Shown: positions 58,645-64,000 of the stretch, piece by piece
Layout: each line of letters begins with the position of its first letter
Position numbering within the stretch: the first letter of the stretch is position 1
Source of the DNA: Schistosoma haematobium
Taxonomy: Eukaryota > Platyhelminthes > Trematoda > Strigeidida > Schistosomatidae
Reading direction: 5' to 3'
Assembly: GCF_000699445.3 (NCBI RefSeq)
Contig: NC_067195.1
Coordinates: forward strand, 10,654,287 to 10,718,286
DNA: 64,000 nt
Notes under the pieces: generated by a model
What the model saw: only the letters and a program-made list of their open reading frames with translations
Databases searched by the model: none
What the model was told of the DNA's origin: nothing
Program-made: the position numbers and the translations under genes

Positions 58645-60902
58645 TTGAGTCATTTGATTGTTAGTTGAAGCAAGTAAAGTAGTTTCCATAATTATAGGCA
58701 GTTCATCATATTTGCGTGTGGGCTGCGATACTGCCCAGGTGCCCAGACCGAAGCAGGTGGTTATCTTAGGGGACCACACCCCGAGCCTTTGACCTAAAGG
58801 TCCAAACTACAAGGCAGTGGAGCATCGTAAGGAGATGCAGTCCCATGGTAGCCGGTGACCGACGATTTGTTCATACGCCATTTGTTCCTGCAGGATACTG
58901 GAGCCCATGTACACCATTGGTTTGGAATCCGGTTAAAGCGCCAGACATTCGCTTTTCGTCCTCTCATTTTCGTAAACAACACCCCCGCCACGAGAAGGCA
59001 ATGAGTAGGACTTCCCTGGCAGAGGCTGTATACGCGTGGCTGTGTGAGAGTATTTCGAGGGGGAGAGCGGACTCTCCCCACTCTCGGCCGTACCAGGGCA
59101 TTTGGGAACGAACAATACGTTTGAATTCTATGAAATATGACTTGATACTGTATCACTCGATAATGAGTTAGATAATTAGCTTGAATACTAGACTGGAGGG
59201 CACTAGATTGTGTAAACTCAGTTACTTAAAGTCTGGCCTAAAAATGAGAACCAGATTAGATGAGGCAATAGTTTGTTGACGCAAATTATAAGCAGTTAAC
59301 ATAGAGTAGAATCAGTTACTTATAAAATATTCTCTTTAATTTATTTTTGTATCTATCTTTGCTCACTGACCAATAATATATTACTTTATTCGACTTAACA
59401 TTTAGTGGTGTATACTTTGGTTGCACTGAAATATTAAATTGTTTCATCACAAATCAGCATCAGCGAAACAGCAACCATTGAAATCTAGAGAGCACTGCAC
59501 AACTTTTTCATTGCAGTTTGAGATCCACGACCTCACCCAGGATAAAATAAAAGGACTTTAGGTCTTGCAACACAGGATACAGTTCAGCAGCCGAGTAGCT
59601 TTGATCATGCGCTGTTTTCATTCAATATCAATAATGCATCAGTCTTAATTTAGTTGGCTCCACTATCTACTGCTTCCAACCTGAAAATTCGGTCATTCTT
59701 CTTTATACTGATGACAGGTCTTTTTAATAGCTAGCTTTCATTGTATTGAATTTGATACACTTCTTTTCGACAGGATCTTCAATATCATGGACCTAAAATC
59801 CTTATTAAATGGCCAAACGATATTTATGTTGTCGAAAATATTAATTGGTGTAATAATCAAGATGTCAGTTCGACGCTTTTGCAACAAAATATTATTGGAA
59901 AATTGGCTGGTGTATTAGTTCATTGTCGTTTAGTTGATTCAAATCACGTGGAATTATTGATTGGTAGAGTGTATTTTGTTTTATTCTTTATTCAAGCTTG
60001 TAAAGGATTTAGATGCTTTCAATAGTTACCAAAAAATGATATGGTAATACACACTATGACTGTATCCTCAGGTTTAAATGAACTAAAGAATTATTTGGTG
60101 ATTAGACCACTTTACGTGTCAATAGGTATGCTTCATTTACTCACTAAAATTCCGTTATAATGCGCTCACTCTGTCATTAAAGCTTTTTGGCTGCATTCGT
60201 AAAGTTGCAGCTTTGATCCCCCCTTCTACCTACTACGGTTCAGGCAACCAAATATTGCACTTTCCCACAGAGTGCTCTCTTAAGGTCATACGTTTATAGC
60301 GACTGCTATGGAAGTCTTGCTTACTGTCTTCATGAGATGGGGGTGTTTATTTACCAAAGTAAGAGTACGTAAAGTAGTCGATCAGCGCTTAGACCTTGAT
60401 TGATGGACTCGAAAGGTTTAGTTAAGTGAGTTGGAAAACCCTGATTCCAAACCAGTAGTGTGCATAGGCTTCAGGGCGTTGCCCACTTAGGAAATCACCT
60501 GTTTCAGTCTGGGCGCCTGAACAGAGTACCTCAGCCTGCTCACAAAAATGAAGAGAAAAATACTCAAGAATGAATGATTGCTGATAGGACAGATATTATG
60601 GTTAATTTGTTGTAGACTAGAAAAATTCACATCACGGTTATTTTCTTTAAAAGCTTTTTTTCTTGAAACAATTAAATTCTAGGCTGTGGCATTAATGCAT
60701 TCAATGAACTACCTACGATATGTTTAGAACATGTATTGATCAAATCTCATCCGTGTAATAAGAGACCAACATTTTCAATTGCCAAGTTAATTTCACTTGT
60801 AGTAAGTTACATTGAAAGAATAATCACGAGGATTTATAATCCGAATTCAAATTATGATCTTGGATGGGTGCTTCACTTATACACGAAATGCTGGATTCAT
60901 AC
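43017..60902 (+). CDS. HLCS: Holocarboxylase synthetase (biotin-protein ligase), eight exons, 3' end outside the window
   Basis: Exons: 43017-43364, 47091-47348, 47781-47966, 48500-48690, 51220-51287, 54593-54816, 59774-59963, 60683-60902, phase-consistent, about 561 residues so far. The enzyme makes biotinyl-AMP and attaches biotin to a lysine of the carboxylases. Catalytic half: GKGRGENKWISPAG across exons 5-6 (residues about 349-362), IKWPNDIY with the key lysine (about 436-443), then GKLAGVLV and LLIGCGINAFNELPTIC across exons 7-8, ending at CWIHT. The N-terminal half has YIASGGRVLLILN, matching the KYLSKGGKVL region of animal HLCS. The C-terminal SH3-like domain is missing and must lie beyond 64000. 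The ATG at 43017 follows an in-frame TAG (43014), but an upstream start by another splice cannot be excluded. The exon 3 donor (GTTGGA) is weak. Confidence 0.9.
45518..45805. mobile_element. Merlin-like MITE, copy 2, in HLCS intron 1
   Basis: 288 bp bounded by inverted repeats GGTGAGACTATAATT (left) and its partner GGCTAGACTATAATT (right end read on the minus strand), about 20 of 24 positions paired, and by a perfect 8-bp direct repeat CAAATTTC (45510-45517, 45806-45813). GG-initial inverted repeats with 8-9 bp target duplications fit the Merlin superfamily, which is known in schistosomes. No open frame; non-autonomous. Confidence 0.75.
46700..47000 (+). mobile_element. Hammerhead-type SINE, family II, in HLCS intron 1
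   Basis: Same plan as 61080-61385: head AGTGGAGTTCAATCTATGTAGG, TTGAAGTTAGACATTAACACC, tRNA-like part with box A CTAGCGGTTTAGGGGTTAGG and box B GGTTCGATTCCC, a decayed ribozyme (GTAAGGAGTCCCATACTAG, GAAA deleted) and tail GGTCTAGCTAAGATTAGTTC. It is not a real tRNA: no anticodon stem or matching acceptor stem. Confidence 0.65.
48236..48340 (-). repeat. Sm-alpha-type SINE fragment, minus, HLCS intron 4
   Basis: Minus strand reads ACATCCAACTGGTGAG...GAACAAACGCGCGTTCAGG...TTCACTGCTAGCC. Core damaged (CTGGTGA, CAAA). Confidence 0.6.
50030..50150 (-). repeat. Sm-alpha-type SINE fragment, minus, HLCS intron 4
   Basis: Minus strand reads ACATCTAGCTGGTGATTCCG...GAACAAAATGTGGGTCTTGGATTCCACT. Strongly mutated core; family tail GGATTCCACTACTAGCCACAA. 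Confidence 0.6.
50635..50790 (-). mobile_element. Sm-alpha-type SINE, minus, HLCS intron 4
   Basis: Minus strand: head GCGATGGCGTTTGAAGCGAA, box B GGGTTCGAGTCCC, then the ribozyme region ACATCCAGTTGACGAGTCCC-AAATA-GGAGGAAACGCGCGTCCTGG. Two lesions: core C3 is T and stem II ends GGAG instead of GGAC. GAAA and GTC are intact, so this is the best-preserved of the three copies in this intron. Confidence 0.7.
51390..51580 (+). repeat. Decayed family II SINE, HLCS intron 5
   Basis: Order of blocks follows the family: GACGAGACAACTCCTCAGTGGTTCCAGTTTTAGATG then GGTCTAACGG-type tail, heavily mutated, about 100 bases after the exon 5 donor. Confidence 0.4.
52190..52335 (-). repeat. Decayed family II SINE, minus, HLCS intron 5
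   Basis: Minus strand: CTCGCGCGAGATCAATCGTCC, box B-like GGGTTCGATC, GAGCACTAATGAAGAGTCTC...GAAGAAATAGTTGTC. GAAA and GTC persist but the CUGANGA box is TAATGAA. Confidence 0.55.
52725..53520 (+). pseudogene. RTE/SR2-like LINE fragment in HLCS intron 5
   Basis: Reverse transcriptase C-terminal part: KTASVVTASAAVGFNIHKGK, EMEYFTYLSSIINKHGGSDADEKARIAKAR, then VKTVLPYGAET and ITKQALTWNPGGKRKRGR in different frames. Shares DNA with 26.5-26.9 kb. At least three frame changes; sense to HLCS and inactive. The family is different from the 55-59 kb LINE (no SAGGGVSDEI). Confidence 0.75.
53525..53670 (+). repeat. Decayed family II SINE, HLCS intron 5
   Basis: CGCTCAAGACCTAAGGTCCTGTGTCAG, then ACTGATGAGGATTCCC (an intact CUGAUGA box), but AAAA in place of GAAA and a damaged stem II, then the family tail GGTGGTCTAACTAAGATCAA. 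Confidence 0.5.
54040..54120 (-). repeat. Sm-alpha-type SINE fragment, minus, HLCS intron 5
   Basis: Plus strand shows AGCAGTGGGATCCAGGAAGTGATTTTCGTCC (read in parts), the complement of the family ribozyme and tail; truncated beyond the ACTGG at about 54106. Confidence 0.45.
55548..57375 (-). pseudogene. Reverse transcriptase part of the LINE
   Basis: Frame 57343-55673 (556 residues): NNYRGISLLPIASKL, EEQAGFRSGRG, FLDIRAVLWDCLLKKG, SGVRQGCPVSPFLFN, LLDLEYADDIVLL (YADD), FAPSKCKVLL, YLGSCISAGGGVSDEI, LLYACETWPL, LRWLGHVLRM. Motif A is abnormal: after FLDIRA the expected AFDSxDR-like residues are missing, an in-frame deletion of about eight codons, so this copy should be dead. A frame change at about 55690 moves the last 40 residues to another frame (to 55548). 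Confidence 0.88.
57217..58493 (-). pseudogene. Endonuclease part of the LINE
   Basis: Two frames, 58493-58002 and 58023-57217, meet at a one-base shift near 58010. Seen: KLAAFNVRTLMQ (first catalytic Asn), DVCCLSETR (Glu), VLAGDLDAQVGR (Asp), NFRHSHCRCATWRPP, DHIAIS and STYLDSDHALV (terminal SDH). A further frame change near 57370 separates it from the RT. The catalytic residues are present, but the coding unit is split. Confidence 0.85.
58610..58645. repeat. AAT microsatellite
   Basis: About 11 AAT units in the LINE 5' untranslated region (AATAATAATAAT...). Confidence 0.9.
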
Positions 60903-61079
60903 GTAAGTTATTTGTCAAATAAGGTTTATTTGAAATGTACACAATTATTCCGGGAAGGAATCCTTTTCAGCGTATTCATTTTCAGTTGTATATATATTAT
61001 GTCTGCTTGAATTTCATTAATTGTTATGTGAAATGTGAATACATCATTTTAAATAAATAAGTATATCCTGGAAATCTAG

Positions 61080-61385
61080 TGAGAAGTAGTGACCAGTGGA
61101 GTTCAACCAGGTCTGTTGTGAGATAGTAACTCACTGAAGGCAATGGTGGATGTGTCGCTCAATTTTGTGGATTAGTTGAAGTTAGACATTAACACCGCTG
61201 GATGCCGGCTCAGCTGTCTAGTGGTTAAGTCCTCGCGCGCGAAACCAGTAGGTCCTGGGTCCGAATCTTTCAGGGGGCGAGGTCGCGGATGCGCACCGCT
61301 GAGGAGTCTCACAATAGGACGAAACGGCCGTCCAGTGCTTCCAGGTTTTCCATGGTGGTCCAGCTTCAACTGACTCATGATCTTA
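61080..61385 (+). mobile_element. Hammerhead-type SINE, family II, best-preserved copy
   Basis: Head GAGAAGTAGTGACCAGTGGAG, TTGAAGTTAGACATTAACACC, tRNA-like part with box A CTGTCTAGTGGTTAAG and box B GGTCCTGGGTCCGAATC, the ribozyme (61291-61345), tail GGTGGTCCAGCTTCAACTGA. Both strands show small open frames that are incidental. Sense to HLCS. Confidence 0.75.
61291..61345 (+). ncRNA. Hammerhead ribozyme with intact core, in an HLCS intron
   Basis: GCACCG (stem I, 61293-61298), CTGAGGA (61299-61305), stem II GTCT-CACAATA-GGAC (61306-61320, one G-U pair), GAAA (61321-61324), palindromic stem III CGGCCG, cleavage triplet GTC (61330-61332), stem I return CAGTGC (61333-61338). All core positions are conserved; stem I has one C-A mismatch. 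The RNA would be made as part of the HLCS pre-mRNA as well as from any internal pol III promoter. Confidence 0.72.
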
Positions 61386-62924
61386 ACCATTAAAAATAAA
61401 TATTTGTTTAGGAATGGGACACATTTCTGCTAATATATAATGAATCTGTCTCTCAAAGTTCAACATCTAGCATTATTCCGTTCATTTAGTCAGTGAGTAC
61501 TGGTGTGATTGCATTATTTTCACTGGAAATTTAATTTCAAGCTCTAACTTTCTGTTTAGTTGTCTTTTTGATCCTGCAAGTTGTGGTGCACTACAAGTAT
61601 TATGTTCACGGAAGACATATATATGACTTTAGATCACTGAAACGAAGTCCCTAGTAGGAATTACACTTTTCTGTTGCAAACCCGACAGTAAATAAACAGA
61701 AACATAGTTGAAAATGCGAGATATCGCAGATATATTGGACATTTGGAAAAGGATTGTTATCCTCACACATCATTGAAGGAGGAAGTTTATGAACCGTGAG
61801 AAATATATGGCTGATAGGGTGAAAAGTGAGTATCGTTAAGTTGCAATGATTTGTGAACGATAATCAAGAAATATGCATAGAAATAATCTTTGTAATGATA
61901 ATAATTATAATAGTAATAGTAAATTAGAATTATTTTATAAACATAGGAGTAAGAGATGAGAGAGATGATTCAAATAAACTAAACGAAACTAGAAACTGAG
62001 GTTCTGGTGAAGAAAGAGATCTAACTAGTTGTTTTTGTACACGTAATCTCGACTTTTACACTATGAATAGCCAAAACGTCCTCATTGTAAAATAGGTTCA
62101 AGCACACACCTCTTGGTAACTCTGACTGGATGTTGTAAAGGATATCAGGTGATCAGTTGAATGTTGAATGACTTGTATTTAGTACGTGTGGTAGAATCAA
62201 TTATGTAATTTGCTTATGTAACCCTTTGCTTGACCTATACTATTGGATGCTCCCGGATGCGACCAAAAAGTGGCCTTGACAAACATTCTACATACCTAGG
62301 TCCGCAACAGCGGGTAAATTGGTAAACGCATATTCAGTCGGTCAGTCCTTGCCACTTTCATTTGAGAGGATGACTAGAGTAATTTGTTTGGAGATTTGCA
62401 ATGTTGGGTGTTTTTCTAATCAACTTCTCCAGATGACATTCTGGTATGTCACTTCTACAATGAACCGTATAGTTAACGTTGAAGTAAACTTATACACCAT
62501 ATGAATCAGTAATTAACTACACATAAAGTTCTGATGTCTGGCCTCATTGCTACATGTGGATCTGTTTGCAGATTTTCTGACAGCCACTTTCCCCCTTTTA
62601 GTCTTTTTACTAACTCCAGTTTAAAAATAAGCATTTTCGAGTCGAATGAAGTTGTTTAAATTACAAAAATAACTTCGTTACTTAGGCTTAGTTTCGTGAT
62701 TTGAATTCTATCTTATAATTATTTTCTCTGTGTTGATAACTTGTTGAACTAAACTGTGTTGTTTAACGGATTGCTAGTGCCTCGTTGTTTACTCGTACTA
62801 ATCATTAACCTGACTCATTAAACCACTGCAACAGTAACATGGAAAGCCTAAATGACACTGTTATGCATCTGATATGTTTGCTTATAATCATCAATTTTCA
62901 TAGTTTCTATCACGTACTGATCTT

Positions 62925-63080
62925 AGTTAGACAGCCATTGAAAAGCAGGAAGCCCTGAACAGCTATTTTATCCTAGTATGGGACTTCTCGGAAGTCCAGA
63001 TCCACAACACCACAGGGGGTCGAACCCAGGACGTTTAGTCTCGCACACGAACAACTGACCTTTAGACAATTATCGTGAAC
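62925..63080 (-). repeat. Family II SINE, minus, decayed
   Basis: Minus strand: GTGCGAGACTAAACGTCC, box B GGGTTCGACCCCC, TTCCGAGAAGTCCCATACTAGGATAAAATAGCTGTTC and tail CAATGGCTGTCTAACTAAG (read in parts). The ribozyme core is damaged (CCGAGAA; GATAAAA for GACGAAA). Confidence 0.6.
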
Positions 63081-63599
63081 TGCAATCATGTACATGCCCA
63101 GATTCAACCGATTCACTACATTCCTTTACCATCTTTCATTGCCATCGGTGAGTAACTGCTTCACTCGATATGACTAAACTCCATTGGTCACGGCTTTTCA
63201 CTAGAAATTCAGGAGTTTCATCTTTAAGCTAGTTACCAATGAGCACTTGATTATTATCAGTATCCAACCGTTTAAAAATTCACATGATTATTAATATAGG
63301 CGTATGGACAAATAATATTCTTTTTACCAAATTCACTAAAAACTCATCACTCAGGATAACAAAACATCACTACTAGATTAGGTTTTGGGGTGAGAACAAA
63401 CGAGTTTTGAATAAATAGAGTGGATTTAGATTTTCGTATGGTCAAGGCTTCAAGAAACCTTGATATGCGTACTTGAACACTTGTACAAAATCAAAAATCT
63501 AAGTTAAGTTCAATCTTATGACCTGTTTTAAGTATGTTTATCATCTACTCTTATTGGGTCATCCGGTTATGTTTTTGTAACCATTTTGGTACATTATAA

Positions 63600-63770
63600 A
63601 CAGAGAAGAATCTTGACTAGCAGTGGTATTCAGGACGTGTGTTTCGTTCTTTTTAGGACTCGTCGGCTGAATATACTTGCACGCGAGATTTGATGTTCAC
63701 TTCGGGACTTAAACCCGGTACCGTTCGCATCAAATACCATTGCGTTATCTTCTTAGGTCCAGAGTCCATA
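63600..63770 (-). mobile_element. Sm-alpha-type SINE, minus, nearly intact ribozyme
   Basis: Minus strand: head GCAATGGTATTTGATGCGAACGG, box B GGGTTTAAGTCCC, then TTCAGCCGACGAGTCCT-AAAA-AGAACGAAACACACGTC and CTGAATACC. GAAA and GTC are intact and stem I can pair (TTCAG with CTGAA). The single core lesion is C for U at position 4 (CCGACGA). Confidence 0.65.
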
Positions 63771-64000
63771 AAGCCGCTAGCTTGTGTAGTGGGATGAACT
63801 TTAATTCATTTTTGTATTGGTTGTTTGAATCTTCCCATTGATCAGTCTCTTTTAGCATACATGCATTCTACGTAGATTGGTACATTTTCAAACACCCTAA
63901 TTTGCAAATCATGATGGTTTATCCCTATGCATGTATAACTACACACATGTAAATTGATAAACAACGTCAGATGTAACATTATGATTCGTGAAGAAAGACT

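Larger units (their letters stand above)
55271..59109 (-). mobile_element. Full-length SR-type non-LTR retrotransposon (LINE)
   Basis: 3.84 kb on the minus strand, framed by a perfect 13-bp target duplication GAACAATACGTTT (55258-55270 and 59110-59122). Order: 5' untranslated region 59109 to about 58500 (with a triplet repeat, ATT on the minus strand), endonuclease, reverse transcriptase, C-terminal region, 3' end with a TTTA-type tail at 55271-55300. The length, EN-RT order and short TTTA-repeat tail suit a trematode RTE/SR2-like LINE; the clade is my inference. Confidence 0.88.
54817..59773 (+). other. HLCS intron 6, containing a full-length LINE
   Basis: 5.0 kb. The LINE with its duplication (55258-59122) fills most of it in antisense orientation. 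The flanks 54817-55257 and 59123-59773 are AT-rich, with a possible SINE scrap near 59480-59600. Confidence 0.8.
60903..64000 (+). other. Last visible HLCS intron (open to the right)
   Basis: Starts GTAAGT at 60903. I found no acceptor followed by the expected HLCS C-terminal segment, so the intron continues past the window. Contains SINEs at 61080-61385, 62925-63080 and 63600-63770. The 62-63 kb part is otherwise AT-rich without signal. Confidence 0.6.

Noticed and set aside
58600..58650. Simple repeat as a CRISPR or satellite array
   Set aside because: It is only an AAT microsatellite in the LINE 5' region; no spaced direct repeats occur anywhere in the window.

Overview
This window is nuclear DNA of a flatworm, almost certainly a schistosome-type blood fluke. 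It is AT-rich, has short exons with GT...AG introns of 0.4 to 5 kb, and roughly half of it is transposon sequence of trematode type: Penelope-like elements with GIY-YIG endonucleases, a CsRn1-clade Ty3/gypsy element, SR-type LINEs, and tRNA-derived SINEs carrying hammerhead ribozymes (Sm-alpha type). There is no operon structure, CRISPR or bacterial signal. Species assignment is an inference.

Three host genes can be read from the sequence. (1) Plus strand, 1256-7901: a five-exon gene for a 445-residue protein-kinase-fold protein that has lost the VAIK lysine, the HRD aspartate and the DFG aspartate. It is a pseudokinase, closest in layout to the CAMK group (obscurin/UNC-89/SPEG or CHK2-like). 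(2) Minus strand, 16972-11138: a complete four-exon gene for a 230-residue adenylate kinase of the AK3 type (mitochondrial GTP:AMP phosphotransferase). (3) Plus strand, 43017 to beyond 60902: eight exons of holocarboxylase synthetase (biotin-protein ligase, HLCS). Its last exon or exons lie outside the window. Exon phases agree at every join in all three genes.

Layout. 1-960: 3' part of a Penelope-like element (PLE). 1.26-8.1 kb: pseudokinase gene, with PLE debris and an old repeat in intron 2 and a LINE remnant plus SINE debris in intron 4. 8.1-11.1 kb: mostly featureless. 11.1-17.0 kb: AK3 gene; its third intron holds an antisense PLE copy and a 514-bp LINE-derived element. 17.2-22.4 kb: an almost complete CsRn1-like LTR retrotransposon on the minus strand with apparently identical 321-bp LTRs. 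23.75-26.13 kb: a second LTR element reduced to two 348-bp LTRs and the end of pol. 26.5-28.25 kb: decayed LINE and gypsy fragments. 28.9-29.3 kb: two different hammerhead SINEs in opposite orientation. 30.3-30.6 kb: a solo LTR of the first element. 31.1-36.5 kb: a degraded CR1/SR1-like LINE on the minus strand. 37.9-40.2 kb: a SINE, a second LINE-derived short element and a MITE. 43-64 kb: HLCS, its introns loaded with a second MITE copy, many SINEs, an RTE-like fragment and a full-length 3.84-kb antisense LINE with a 13-bp target duplication.

The most interesting material is the small ribozyme layer: two SINE families contain hammerhead cores that look intact (29107-29151 minus, 61291-61345 plus), a PLE copy carries a hammerhead-like motif (about 13801-13860), and many decayed relatives lie around them. 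Next come a short element made of the 5' and 3' ends of the resident LINE and a MITE family with 8-bp target duplications.
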